Notes under the pieces: generated by a model
Told to the model about the DNA's origin: nothing
Database searches by the model: none
The model's input: the letters and a program-made list of their open reading frames with translations, nothing else
Shown: one piece after another, positions 35,155 through 44,709 of the stretch
How the letters are laid out: every line of letters begins with the position of its first letter
Position numbering within the stretch: position 1 is the stretch's first letter
Source of the DNA: Rhodospirillales bacterium
GTDB lineage: Bacteria > Pseudomonadota > Alphaproteobacteria > Rhodospirillales > Casp-alpha2
Length of the DNA: 61,333 bases
Direction: 5' to 3'
Assembly: GCA_021775095.1 (NCBI GenBank)
Contig: JAJFII010000078.1
Span: 1 to 61,333 of the forward strand
Position numbers and translations under genes: made by a program

Positions 35155-35984
35155 ATTTTGAAATTGGTGTAACCCAAACGCGCCGAAAGTTCATTGGCGT
35201 AGCGGACAATGATCGTTATCAGGTCTTGCTGATGGTGTTTTAAAAACCGGTGTTTTGGAACCGCCGCCGTCAGTACGGCGATCACCTTGCCACGGGCATT
35301 ATATACACAGGCCGCGACGCCGCAGGATTCGAGGTCGTGTTCCTGATCGTTCAGGGCGTATCCCCTGGCGCGGATTTCTACCAACTGATGGCGTAGCTGG
35401 TCAGGGTCGGTAATGGTGTTGGGGGTAAAGCGTGGCAATTTATTCGCAAGAAACTTTTCCAGGTCTTCGTCGGATAAATGGGCCAGTAAGGCCTTGCCGC
35501 CGGCTGTGCAATGGCCTGGCACCCGGCCACCGTGGCGGGCCACGTGGGCAACGGCCCGGTTGCCCATGGTTTGTTCGACCAGGACAACCTCGTCGCCGCT
35601 CCAGATGCTCAGACTGGCAGTCTCGCCGCACTCGATTGCAAGTCGGTCGAGTGCCGGTCGGCCAATTTTGACAACATCCATGTTGGCCAGCAGCGGGCTG
35701 GTCAGGGCAACAAGCCCAAATCCCAAGGAGACCCGCCCGCTTTCAGCGTCCCGTTCGACAAATCCATGGTGTTCCAGGGTCGCCAAAATGCGCGAAACGG
35801 AACTTTTGTGAAAGCCCACACGGCGGGCGATTTCATTGACTCCCAGCGCCGGTTCCTTGGTCGGCAGGGCTTTTAATACAGCGATTGTTTTTTCAACCGT
35901 CGACATGCCCTGTCGACGTCGACCAGCGGCATCGGTCGGCGCGACCGGATTGTTTTTAATGGGATCGTTTTCACTCGCCGACAC
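35151..35984 (-). CDS. IclR-family transcriptional regulator
   Basis: A 277-residue regulator. Winged HTH at about 28-85 (MSTVEKTIAVLKALPTKEPA, VNEIARRVGFHKSSVSRILA) and the C-terminal IclR ligand domain at about 105-270 with GETASLSIWSGDEV, PGHCTAGGKALLAHL and the Cys-containing SCGVAACVYN. Convergent with the liv-hyu operon. The operator-like sequence 86 bases upstream of its start (36070-36098) repeats the one at the operon promoter, so it probably represses both itself and the operon until a pathway intermediate binds. Confidence 0.9.
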   Translation of the reverse strand: MSASENDPIKNNPVAPTDAAGRRRQGMSTVEKTIAVLKALPTKEPALGVNEIARRVGFHKSSVSRILATLEHHGFVERDAESGRVSLGFGLVALTSPLLANMDVVKIGRPALDRLAIECGETASLSIWSGDEVVLVEQTMGNRAVAHVARHGGRVPGHCTAGGKALLAHLSDEDLEKFLANKLPRFTPNTITDPDQLRHQLVEIRARGYALNDQEHDLESCGVAACVYNARGKVIAVLTAAVPKHRFLKHHQQDLITIIVRYANELSARLGYTNFKI

Positions 35985-36325
35985 GTCACACCTCGTTACG
36001 GTTCTCTATAATTCTTTCCCCGGTTCAACGCCCCACCAGGCGCAGGTCACCGACTTAAAGTAACAATTTCGCAACTAAGTTGTAAATAACGCAACTAAAA
36101 AAACACGAAAATGACATGTTATAAGAAAATCTACATCATGCCGTTAAGCCAGCGGAAAAGTAAGGTAAAATATCTTAGGTAGGTTGGGAAATGTTGGTGG
36201 CGCACCCGACATATTTGAGCTGGCGATACTGTCAATGTGGTTCCGATCCTTTAATTTTACCTCCGGACAACCCGGATTTATACGGAACTTCGAAGTGCTC
36301 GATTTAATTTTTTAATCGCTCTGCA
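35985..36325. other. Intergenic region upstream of iclR
   Basis: Holds the iclR leader and the operator at 36070-36098. On the minus strand a possible promoter reads TTTACA, 18 bases, TACTTT and overlaps the operator. The rest (36099-36325) is AT-rich with no convincing gene; an AT-rich inverted repeat CGATT...AATCG near 36300-36318 lies just past the stop codon of the minus-strand gene at 36326 but has no T-tract in the needed direction. Confidence 0.4.
36070..36098. promoter_or_regulatory. IclR-type operator, copy B (iclR promoter)
   Basis: CGCAAC-TAA-GTTG followed by eight bases and GCAAC (36091-36095). Against copy A at 22679-22707 the two 29-base sequences align without gaps, and the three pentamers GCAAC, GTTG and GCAAC are all retained. 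The site overlaps the predicted -35 region of iclR, consistent with autoregulation. Confidence 0.62.
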
Positions 36326-36898
36326 TCAGCCCAATTTTTTGCGCGCATTGGCAACCTTGTCGCAGGTTCCAAACAAATTTAACAGCCGCAGGGATTTGTG
36401 CTTAAACTCATAAAGGACCACGGTCCTGTTGGTTGCATGAATGAGGAAATTGATCTTGTATGCCGGATAGCTGTCATGACATCCTTTTACGGTCCAAACG
36501 CCCCGGTTAAAACTGAAATCAAACTGGTAATTAATGTGCGGAACGATGCGGACGCCGCTCGCCGTTTCTCCTTTTACAGAGAACCGGAGGCTATCGGTTT
36601 TTGTGTTGACCGACTGATTTGATAAAACGAATTTATCACGGACACTTTTTAACTTAATGCCAAAAAAGTCCGTCGTGCCTGTTTTGTAACTGTTTGAAAA
36701 AGAATAGTTTTTTGTACGTTCATTAAAATCCATGGTTATGGTTTGTGTGGATTTCATTCCGGAAAAGGGATCAGAATCCAATATTCTCGTTTCAATGATT
36801 ATTGAGGCGGTGTTTGACGCAACAGCGTCCCGTAGGACAAAAGCAAAAAAGATAAAGAACCAGATAATGAAGAGTGTCCTGACGGTCAACCTGAACAT
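36326..36898 (-). CDS. Hypothetical exported or membrane-anchored protein
   Basis: A 190-residue protein with an N-terminal hydrophobic segment TLFIIWFFIFFAFVL followed by LRDAVASNTAS, which fits a signal peptide cleaved after AVA. The mature part is rich in beta strands and aromatic residues (YSFSNSYKTGTTDFFG, YQFDFSFNRGVW) with two cysteines (GCHDS and GTCDK) that could pair. No family recognised. ATG at 36898 has GGAGG closely upstream; a start at 36940 is possible but lacks one. Single gene flanked by long gaps. Confidence 0.65.
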   Translation of the reverse strand: MFRLTVRTLFIIWFFIFFAFVLRDAVASNTASIIIETRILDSDPFSGMKSTQTITMDFNERTKNYSFSNSYKTGTTDFFGIKLKSVRDKFVLSNQSVNTKTDSLRFSVKGETASGVRIVPHINYQFDFSFNRGVWTVKGCHDSYPAYKINFLIHATNRTVVLYEFKHKSLRLLNLFGTCDKVANARKKLG

Positions 36899-37287
36899 AG
36901 CTGCTTCCTCCGAAAAGAGTATCTGGCCACAAGCATACAAAATTTATCGGTTAAATTCTATCTTTGAGCACAGCCAGGGTTGTATCGAATGGGCCATCTC
37001 TTAGGGGTAATAATTGCCAATATCTGCCGATTACCACAAAAGGTTGGCGTGAGCTCTGTTTCCCCGACTGGCGGCAATGACTGTCGGTAAAATCCGAAAT
37101 CAAGCCTCGTGGTTGGTCATTCCCGTGGACCCCCGACCCATTCTGCTGCGTTTACAATTTTCGATAGGGTGTGGTATCTTCTATAAGACAACAGGCGGTT
37201 CGCAGACGCTTTTTATTCGAGTGGGCTTTATTTCAGTAACACAACACTTCCCTGAACCGAACAATAAAAACAACGGATCAATTGGCA
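36899..37287. other. Intergenic region with a possible promoter for the histidine kinase
   Basis: About 390 bases between two divergent genes. TTTACA (37151-37156), an 18-base spacer and TATCTT (37175-37180) form a moderate sigma-70-like promoter reading toward the kinase. Nothing else recognised. Confidence 0.35.
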
Positions 37288-39111
37288 ATGCGTTTCCGCG
37301 TACTTATTTTTATATCGCTCACCTGTATTGTGGTTCTTCCGGTTATTATTTTAACGACATGGGTCGTCTCCGATACTTTGAAACGTGAAAACGACATCAT
37401 CAAAGAAAAACACCTGATCCTGGCGAAATATCTAAGCAAAACACTCGAACAATATTCCTCCAACTTGCGAAACAGCTTCGATGTGGTCGCGAATTTACGT
37501 CGCCAGAAACAATTGCAGGGCCTTCCAAAAGACTATGCCCTGTGGCAGAAGTTTGATTATTTTTGTGTGATGAACCTGAAAAACGGTGAGATGATCTCGG
37601 CAATTGCACAGCAAAATATATCCTGCGCTGAACAGCTACCTGTCGAGCTGATTGAAAAATTTACCAACCTTGTTGAAGACGGTAAGACCGTATTTTCCCC
37701 GGTACTTAAAAACCCCAAGGGAGACCCACGGTTTTATCTGTTGCGTGCCTATGGGACCGAGCTATTGATTGGTGCGGTTTCGACGGAATATATTGTCGCT
37801 CAGGGCGCAGCCCTTTCCTTTGGCGATAAGGGCCACGCCGCAATTGTTGATCAAACGGGCGGGGTGATTTCCCATCCGCGAAACGCCTGGCGACAGTCTA
37901 TAAAGAACCTAATTAATGTGGCTCCCGTGGCGCGCATGGTGGCGAAAGAAACCGGGACCACGACGTTTTATTCTCCAGCCCTTAACGCCCAAATGGTCAC
38001 CGGTTATACCTACGTGCCATCGACGGGTTGGGGGGTGATGGTCCCGCAACCGCTGGCGGAGATTCGAGCCGACACGATAAAGGTTAGAAACGCGCTGATC
38101 GGAATAAGCCTTGCCGGGCTCATTGCCGCTGGTTTGCTGAGTTGGTTTCTCTCGGGATATTTGACCCGTACCTTATCATCCATCATTCAGATGTCGAAAG
38201 ACATGGCGGAAGGAGACCTCGATGCCCGGATCGAAATGGGTTCCGGGTTGAGGCCCAGGGAAATTGACGAACTTAGTGTCGCTTTTAATGCCATGGCAAA
38301 GGCGATCAAGGCGCGGGACGCCGAGTTGGATGCCAAAAGCACGAAACTGCAGAGCAGCAATCTCAATCTCGAGAAAAGTGCCAAAAAGCTGGAACGCGCC
38401 CTGGCATCGGCGGAAATTGCCAATCGTTCGAAATCCGAATTCCTGGCCGCCATGAGCCACGAATTGCGGACACCGTTAACTTCTGCAATCGGCAGCATGG
38501 GCCTGTTGGCATCGATGACCGGCGGCAAGTTATCTGCAGACGAACAGGAACTGATGGAGATTGCCAAACGAAATAATGAAACCTTGTTGCGCCTTGTCAA
38601 CGAGTTGCTCGATTATGAAAAAATACTTTCCGGACGCATTGAACTGGAAACGTCGCCCTGCGATATTGGCGCGCTCACATCTGGCGTTGTCCATGACAGT
38701 ATGGGTTTGGCGCGAAGCCAATCGGTCAATTTTGTTTTCAAAGAACCGTCAGGGCGGTTTTTTGCAAAAGTTCATGAATATCGTTTTGAACAAATTCTGA
38801 ACAATCTGCTGTCCAACGCCGGCAAGTTTTCAAAGGCCGGCAGCGATGTGGAAATATCGGTCGAAAGCGACAACGTTAATGTTCTTGTTAGGGTCACGGA
38901 TCATGGAATAGGCATTCCGGAGGCTTTCAAACCTCACATTTTTGAACAATTTACCCAGGTTGATTCGTCCTCGACCCGGAGTGTTGGCGGCGCCGGACTT
39001 GGCCTGTCCATTAGCAAGGCTTTGATTGAAGGGATGGGTGGCAGCATTAAATTCGAAACGGAACCGAACGTTGGCAGCACTTTTTATATGGTTTTCCCGG
39101 CCCATAAATAG
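37288..39111 (+). CDS. Membrane sensor histidine kinase (Cache-HAMP-HisKA-HATPase), orphan
   Basis: A 607-residue kinase. Membrane segments at about 3-27 and 270-292 bracket a Cache-like periplasmic domain (YFCVMNLKNGEMIS, GDKGHAAIVDQTGGVISHPR, TGYTYVPSTGWGVMV), the fold of small-molecule sensors. HAMP follows (about 292-345), then a coiled coil, HisKA with His391 (MSHELRTPLTS), and HATPase with NNLLSNAGKFS, TDHGIGIP and SVGGAGLGLS. There is no receiver domain and no response regulator gene adjacent, so its partner is elsewhere. ATG at 37288 is preferred to TTG at 37282. Confidence 0.88.
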   Translation: MRFRVLIFISLTCIVVLPVIILTTWVVSDTLKRENDIIKEKHLILAKYLSKTLEQYSSNLRNSFDVVANLRRQKQLQGLPKDYALWQKFDYFCVMNLKNGEMISAIAQQNISCAEQLPVELIEKFTNLVEDGKTVFSPVLKNPKGDPRFYLLRAYGTELLIGAVSTEYIVAQGAALSFGDKGHAAIVDQTGGVISHPRNAWRQSIKNLINVAPVARMVAKETGTTTFYSPALNAQMVTGYTYVPSTGWGVMVPQPLAEIRADTIKVRNALIGISLAGLIAAGLLSWFLSGYLTRTLSSIIQMSKDMAEGDLDARIEMGSGLRPREIDELSVAFNAMAKAIKARDAELDAKSTKLQSSNLNLEKSAKKLERALASAEIANRSKSEFLAAMSHELRTPLTSAIGSMGLLASMTGGKLSADEQELMEIAKRNNETLLRLVNELLDYEKILSGRIELETSPCDIGALTSGVVHDSMGLARSQSVNFVFKEPSGRFFAKVHEYRFEQILNNLLSNAGKFSKAGSDVEISVESDNVNVLVRVTDHGIGIPEAFKPHIFEQFTQVDSSSTRSVGGAGLGLSISKALIEGMGGSIKFETEPNVGSTFYMVFPAHK

Positions 39112-39232
39112 CCCCTACGTGGCCGATTTCTGCCGCATCCAAGGTATAAAAAGAAAACAAGATCTCCAGAAAACCCCAATTACCGGACAGTCTGGGGGCC
39201 GGCAAGCAGGCCGCCTTATTAAAAAGATCGCC

Positions 39233-40078
39233 TTACAACATTTCCAGACGGGACGGTCCCTTTGGCGGTGGAAACGCCGTATCCAGCAGCGCGTGGTCCG
39301 CACGGTCCAGGGCGATGTTCTGGGCCGCAATATTTTGTTCAATATGGGCGTGGTCTACAGCCTTGGGGATGGCGACAACGTTGTCCTGGGCCAAGACCCA
39401 GGCGAGCGCTACCTGCAGCGGTGTCACGCCGTGGCGTTCGGCCACTTGGGAGAGTGCGGGGGCGTCCTTTAAGCGTCCCTGTTCAAGCGGCGAATAGGCC
39501 ATCACCGGCACACCGCGTTTTTTGCAATTGGGGAGAACATCCCATTCCACTCCACGACGGCTCAGGTTGTAGAGGACCTGATTGGTTGCCAGTGCGTTGC
39601 CTCCCGGGCACTGGCTCCATTCATTGATGTCGGATAAGTCGAAATTGGAGACACCGAAATGACGGATTTTCCCCGATGAACGCAGGGTTTCGAAAGCGTC
39701 CAGTGTCTCTTGGAAGGGGGTCGATCCGCGCCAGTGCAACAGATACAGATCGATATAGTCGGTGCCGAGGCGGCGCAGGCTGTTGTTACAGGCTTCCATG
39801 ACGCCGTCGAAATGCCCGTGGTTTGGCAGCACCTTGGAAACCAGAATCAGGTCCTCGCGCTGAACACCATTGAAGCCTTTTATCGCTGCACCAACGACCC
39901 TTTCGGCACCGCCATTGGCGTACATTTCGGCCGTATCGATGAGCCTGATGCCCCGTTCCATGGCGTAGCGCAGGGCACCCACTTCCGGCTCGAACTGCGA
40001 CGCTGCGTCGCCCATGTACCAGGTGCCAATACCCAGTTGCGGTAACAAGCCACCCCCGGGCAATTTGATTGTGCGCAT
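39233..40078 (-). CDS. Aldo/keto reductase
   Basis: A 281-residue (beta/alpha)8 NADPH-dependent reductase. The catalytic tetrad is readable: Asp and Tyr in IDTAEMYANGG, Lys in ILVSKVLP, His in LYLLHWRG; the NADP-binding end has AIPKAVDHAHIEQN in place of the common IPKA. It resembles YeaE/2,5-diketogluconate-reductase-like bacterial AKRs. ATG at 40078 has AGGGA upstream. Convergent with the histidine kinase; substrate not predictable. Confidence 0.9.
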   Translation of the reverse strand: MRTIKLPGGGLLPQLGIGTWYMGDAASQFEPEVGALRYAMERGIRLIDTAEMYANGGAERVVGAAIKGFNGVQREDLILVSKVLPNHGHFDGVMEACNNSLRRLGTDYIDLYLLHWRGSTPFQETLDAFETLRSSGKIRHFGVSNFDLSDINEWSQCPGGNALATNQVLYNLSRRGVEWDVLPNCKKRGVPVMAYSPLEQGRLKDAPALSQVAERHGVTPLQVALAWVLAQDNVVAIPKAVDHAHIEQNIAAQNIALDRADHALLDTAFPPPKGPSRLEML

Positions 40079-40637
40079 GACCAATCCCTATTTAACCACG
40101 TTGATTTAAATCAACCGTATTCTGCCATGATGAACCGACGGGGGCGATAGCCGATGGGCTTCAATGGCAAATAAAACCCGCTCGGCACCCGGTTTTTTAT
40201 GGCGGCAGTTCCGGTTTGCATTTATTGCCCTGGCCAAAACCCGGCGGGCTGAAGCCGCTCAAACCAACGCGCTCGCCGCCGTGAGGGTTAACGCAGAGGT
40301 CCTTTGTCGGCAAGGCCGAAAGATTGATCGGTGTCGAACTGTTTCCTGAAATGAAAAAAAATTGCATAATTTCGGGCGAAACAGAAACCTTTTTGCATAC
40401 AAGCTGCGGTATCCTCCTGGGAGCGGGCAAATTCATGCGGATCGAACATGAAGCTCCGAAGGGCATGCTAGTGACCAGCAGATTAAATAAACCGGTTGCA
40501 CAATAATATTGTGGCCCCCGGGTAACGCCTGCGGCGGTTTTTACAACAATCCTTGATGACAGCGCCCAAAGATCTGCGCGGGTTCATTTTACAAAATTCA
40601 ACAGAGGGGCTGCAGACAAAAGGTGCAGTTAAAAAAT
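40079..40637. other. Intergenic stretch, no gene recognised
   Basis: About 560 bases between the aldo/keto reductase and the PLP enzyme. Short frames occur (for example plus strand 40164-40349 and 40285-40506) but none shows a family motif, a good ribosome-binding site or a believable protein composition. No convincing promoter or terminator was found, though the PLP-gene promoter should lie here. Confidence 0.35.
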
Positions 40638-42119
40638 ATGCCAATTGGATTGCCATTCGACATCGTTGACCGTGCGGTTTATGACCGGGCGGTCGAACGG
40701 TTTAAAAAAGCCGAGATCCGGTTGCCGAAAATTTCCCAGTTGGCCGACCCGATCGCCTGCGCCGACGAAATTGAAACCACGGTCAAGTCCGTCGACCCCG
40801 ATGCGCCGGATCCCCGCAATTTGTTTCGAGTACACTGGCATAATGGGGCGGATCGCAAAAGTTTAGCGACAGTTCCTGAACACATCGTATTGCCTTCCGC
40901 GTTGACCGGGGTCGATGCCAAAATTGTCGTCGCCATTGGCAACCGCTTTCCGATGATCCGCGCCCATAAGGTTCTGGCCGCCTATGGCTGCCTGATGCCG
41001 CGCCTGGTCACCGGCCGGTTCGATCCCACCCATCACCGCGCCATCTGGCCATCGACGGGTAATTACTGCCGCGGCGGTGTCGCTATTTCCCGGATCCTGC
41101 AGTGTCGCAGCGCCGCCGTTCTGCCGGAGGGTATGAGCCGGGAGCGGTTTGAGTGGCTGGAAAACTGGGTCATGGACCCAAGCGGTATCGTGCGAACCCA
41201 CGGGACCGAGAGCAATGTTAAGGAAATTTACGACGCCTGTCATGAACTGGCTGAAGACGCCGAGAACGTGATCCTCAATCAATTCAGTGAGTTTGGCAAT
41301 TACATCGCCCACCGGGCTGTCACCGGCCCGGCGCTGGAGCGAATTTTTCATGCCTTAAATGGCGAGAGTTCACTGCAAGCCAGGGTTTATGTTGCAGCGT
41401 CCGGGTCCGGTGGCACCCTGGCCGCTGGCGATCACCTGAAACAAAACCTCAATATGTCGATCTGCGCGGTCGAAGCGACCGAATGCCCGACCATGCTGAT
41501 CAATGGCTATGGCGATCACAACATTCAGGGCATTGGCGACAAACACATTCCTTTTATTCACAATGTATTAAACACGGATTATGTGGTTGGGGTTTCTGAT
41601 AAGGCCTCCGACGCTCTTAATCTGGTGTTTAATACCACCGTCGGGCGGGAGTATCTGAGCAAACGAGCAGGAATGGGCCAGCACGACATATCCGGTCTGG
41701 CTGATCTCGGTCTATCATCCATCGCCAATGTTCTGGCCGCCATAAAAATGGCCAAATATATGGAGCTCGGTGCAAATGACGTGGTCATCACCGTCGCCAC
41801 CGATGGGGCTGAAATGTACGGTACGGAAATTGACAAAACGGTTAAAGCGTCCTTTGGCGGCCGGTTCGGCGAATTGGACGCGGCAGAAGCCTACGGAAGA
41901 TATCTGTTGGGGCTGGGCACCGACAACATGCAGGAAATGAACCTGCGGGATCGCCAACGGGTGTTTAACCTGGGGTATTATACCTGGGTCGAACAACAGG
42001 GCATTTCCTTAGCCGACTTCGATGCCCGGCGTGACCCCGAATTCTGGAACGGCCTGATGGATGTGGTCCCCCAATGGGACCGGATGATTGATGATTTTAA
42101 TGCTGTGGCCAGCGGTTGA
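40638..42119 (+). CDS. PLP-dependent fold-type II enzyme (cysteine-synthase-like), function unknown
   Basis: A 493-residue protein of the tryptophan-synthase-beta/cysteine-synthase superfamily but longer than the about 310-residue synthases. The PLP Lys is probably in MIRAHKVLAAYG; the substrate loop is PSTGNYCRGGVA (S-T-G-N), and the phosphate-binding glycine loop AASGSGGTLAAGDHL. A C-terminal extension of about 100 residues (ELDAAEAYGRYLLGLGTDNM onward) is not part of the usual fold. Reactions of the fold are beta-elimination or replacement, or deamination. Start uncertain: ATG at 40638 or GTG at 40623, both with weak ribosome-binding sites. It is convergent with an MFS permease. Confidence 0.8.
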   Translation: MPIGLPFDIVDRAVYDRAVERFKKAEIRLPKISQLADPIACADEIETTVKSVDPDAPDPRNLFRVHWHNGADRKSLATVPEHIVLPSALTGVDAKIVVAIGNRFPMIRAHKVLAAYGCLMPRLVTGRFDPTHHRAIWPSTGNYCRGGVAISRILQCRSAAVLPEGMSRERFEWLENWVMDPSGIVRTHGTESNVKEIYDACHELAEDAENVILNQFSEFGNYIAHRAVTGPALERIFHALNGESSLQARVYVAASGSGGTLAAGDHLKQNLNMSICAVEATECPTMLINGYGDHNIQGIGDKHIPFIHNVLNTDYVVGVSDKASDALNLVFNTTVGREYLSKRAGMGQHDISGLADLGLSSIANVLAAIKMAKYMELGANDVVITVATDGAEMYGTEIDKTVKASFGGRFGELDAAEAYGRYLLGLGTDNMQEMNLRDRQRVFNLGYYTWVEQQGISLADFDARRDPEFWNGLMDVVPQWDRMIDDFNAVASG

Positions 42120-42208
42120 ACTGCCGACGTGCCACACAAAACCTCGGATGCGGATCGTCTGAGTTGCCCGAAACCGTCTGGACGTTAACGATTGCAACAC
42201 AATTGACT

Positions 42209-43438
42209 TTATTGCGCCGCCATTTTGGCCGCCGCCTGTTCTTTGCGGCGGACCGAACGCAGCCACAGCGCCGACAACAGGATGATCAGGATCATCGGCA
42301 ACATGGCATAATTGACCCAGTCCCAGCCATAGAAATGATAGACGCTGCCAGCCATCAGCGACGAGATCGCCAACCCGGTAAAAATCAGAAAATCGTTGGT
42401 GCCCTGCACCTTGGCTCGTTCCGCCGGGCTATGGACTTCGGTGACGAGGATTGTGCCGCCGGTAAAAGTAAAATTCCAGCCGATGCCAAGCAAAACCAGC
42501 GCCCCTAAAAAGTGATTTAAGGTCAGGCCGGTTAAGGCAACGATAACCGAGGCCAAGAGAATTGCCGCACCCGTTGCGATGATCCGCACAACCCCAAATT
42601 TTTTAATCAGATGGCCGGTCAGGAAACCCGGCAAAAACATGCCGACCACATGCCACTGGATGACCAGTTTAATGTTTTCGTGGGTGAAGATGACGGTTTT
42701 CAGGGTGCCCATGGTCAGCGGCGTGACCACCATCAAAAAATTCATGGCCACATAACCAAACAGCGCTGCGACCACGGCAACAATGAACACCGGCGACGCG
42801 ACAATTCGGGACAGCGGTCGGCCGGTATCTTGGAACTCCTGTTTGGTCAGCTGCGGGATCGTCACATTTAAAATGACGATGGCCGAGATCGCGTTAAATC
42901 CCGCCAATACCCAAAACGTCCCCTGGAAGGGTACGGCGGTTATCCAGTTTTTGGCCAGCAGGGCGGTTTCGGGGCCAACGAAGGCACCGACCACGCTCAC
43001 CGCAATGACGATGGAAATATTTTTTTCCTTTAAATGTTTGGGTGCCACTTCCGCTGCGGCAAATCGGTATTGCTGGGCGAATCCGCCATAAATGCCGGAG
43101 ATCAAAATGCCGATGTTAAATAACACAAAGTTGTCCATGGCGACCGCCTGGGCGGCAATCAACGCGCCGATTGCACCGATCACCGAACCAAAGGCAAATC
43201 CCCATTTGCGTCCCCAGGCCCGCATTAGAAAGGACGCGGGCAGGGTTCCGGCCGAGGTGCCGACCAGCATCATCGATATGGGCACCGTGGCAAAAGTCAG
43301 ATCATCTCCCAACATGGCGATGGCGACCAGGGAGGCGGAAAAAAAGGTCAACGTCCGGCCACTAAAAAACAGCGCCTGACAGATTGTCAGGACAGCAAGG
43401 TTCTTAAAGTTGTGGGTGGCAGGTTGGCGATCACTCAT
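42209..43438 (-). CDS. Major facilitator superfamily permease
   Basis: A 409-residue integral membrane protein with about twelve hydrophobic segments and the MFS loop 2-3 motif reduced to MRAWGRKWGF. The central cytoplasmic loop has QLTKQEFQDTGRPLSRI and the C-terminus is basic (LRSVRRKEQAAAKMAAQ). It looks like the YbfB/CynX or efflux-type branch rather than a sugar porter. Convergent with the PLP enzyme gene. The substrate cannot be inferred. Confidence 0.85.
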   Translation of the reverse strand: MSDRQPATHNFKNLAVLTICQALFFSGRTLTFFSASLVAIAMLGDDLTFATVPISMMLVGTSAGTLPASFLMRAWGRKWGFAFGSVIGAIGALIAAQAVAMDNFVLFNIGILISGIYGGFAQQYRFAAAEVAPKHLKEKNISIVIAVSVVGAFVGPETALLAKNWITAVPFQGTFWVLAGFNAISAIVILNVTIPQLTKQEFQDTGRPLSRIVASPVFIVAVVAALFGYVAMNFLMVVTPLTMGTLKTVIFTHENIKLVIQWHVVGMFLPGFLTGHLIKKFGVVRIIATGAAILLASVIVALTGLTLNHFLGALVLLGIGWNFTFTGGTILVTEVHSPAERAKVQGTNDFLIFTGLAISSLMAGSVYHFYGWDWVNYAMLPMILIILLSALWLRSVRRKEQAAAKMAAQ

Positions 43439-43504
43439 GCCATTGCTTTACGCGACAAAGGGGTCTGACTCAAGCTTTGGCGATTAATAAGTGGGTATGG
43501 GTAG

Positions 43505-44593
43505 TTACGATTTTAACGTCGATTGCTGTGGGCAAGGGGCGGCGGCCAACTCCGGGTGGCCATAGGCCTCCGGGTAGGGCATCGGGTACACCGGTCCCAG
43601 GGGGATAACAGTGTTCCCCGACCGGCCAAAATACCCCTGGCGGCAATGGACCAGCGACGTGCTGGCGGCGACGCCGGGCAGGGCATAGACCCGGCACAAC
43701 CAGCGCCACAGGTGGCGGTAGTCCAGAATCCTGGCCCCGTTCAGTTTCATGCGCAGATAATACACCGGGTCGTGCCGGTACAGGGTCGGGAACAGGCGCA
43801 GGTCAGCCTCGGTGAAGATTGGGCCTGCGAGAAATTTCCGGTTGTCCCATGCCAAACGGGTTTCCAGGGCATCAAGGGTCTGGAAGTAGTTGGCAAACGC
43901 GGCGGCGTAGACCTTCTGACTTGACGAAAAACCGGCCTTGTAGGCACCGTTGTTGATGTTCACATAAATCTGCTCGTTCAAGGCGTCGATTTCGGCCCGC
44001 AGTTGGGATTTGTCAGCGCCCAGGGGGTAAAGCTCGGGGCGGTCCCGCTCAGACAGGGAACTGCCCAGCGCCCCCGCCTGTTTGTTTAACATCCGTATGA
44101 TCTCGGCGCTTTCGTTGCAGACAATGCGTTTTGTTTTTTTGTCATACAAGATCGGCACGGAGGTTTCGCCGGAGCCTTCCGCCTGGTAAATCTGGTTGAC
44201 CAGACGATAGCCCTTTCCGGTTGCGGTCTCGGCCGTGCATTCGGGCAGGGCCGTGCCGGTGAGGGTGGCAATGCGGCCGGGGTTAAACTCCCAAAGATTG
44301 GCGGCGACCGGATCATCGTCGTTGGTCCGGCTGGGGAAGGCGACGTCCATGGTGATGGTTTGTTCGAGACCCAGCTGGTTGCGTGCCAGGGTCACCCGGT
44401 GGCACCAGGGGCAGTTGAGGGCCACATACAGGTGATAACGGTGCGGTTCCGGGGCGAAGTCGGGGTCTTCGCCGAGGTGGGAGCGAAACCGGCTGACACC
44501 GCGAACAAATTCGCCATCGGCGCGGCGCACCGTCGCATCGGTTTGGCTTTCTTCGGTGGAGCTATCGGTAGTGGGGGCGTTCGGGTCAGTCAT
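43505..44593 (-). CDS. Glutathionyl-hydroquinone reductase-like glutathione S-transferase (Xi class)
   Basis: A 362-residue GST of the PcpF/YqjG family. The catalytic Cys lies in NCPWCHRV, followed by TSVPILYDKKTKRIVCNESA for glutathione binding and a long C-terminal helical domain (FTEADLRLFPTLYRHDPVY, typical of the family). Xi-class enzymes reduce glutathionyl-hydroquinones formed during aromatic breakdown. Length is above the usual 320-330, due mainly to a Ser/Thr/Asp-rich N-terminus and a Pro-rich tail. It lies between the MFS permease and the CaiB gene. Confidence 0.88.
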   Translation of the reverse strand: MTDPNAPTTDSSTEESQTDATVRRADGEFVRGVSRFRSHLGEDPDFAPEPHRYHLYVALNCPWCHRVTLARNQLGLEQTITMDVAFPSRTNDDDPVAANLWEFNPGRIATLTGTALPECTAETATGKGYRLVNQIYQAEGSGETSVPILYDKKTKRIVCNESAEIIRMLNKQAGALGSSLSERDRPELYPLGADKSQLRAEIDALNEQIYVNINNGAYKAGFSSSQKVYAAAFANYFQTLDALETRLAWDNRKFLAGPIFTEADLRLFPTLYRHDPVYYLRMKLNGARILDYRHLWRWLCRVYALPGVAASTSLVHCRQGYFGRSGNTVIPLGPVYPMPYPEAYGHPELAAAPCPQQSTLKS

Positions 44594-44709
44594 GGGCGTT
44601 CCTGTTTATCATGGCCGCCGCCGCGAGGGAAGGACCTGAACCTTAAAACCCCAGGGCCAACCGTCGTTGCGGTGCGCCCCGTCGCCGGCTGTGACAAAAA
44701 CCGGCAGTG

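Noticed and set aside
40164-40506. Short plus-strand frames before the PLP gene as small proteins
   Set aside because: No motif, no ribosome-binding site, and unlikely composition; treated as non-coding.
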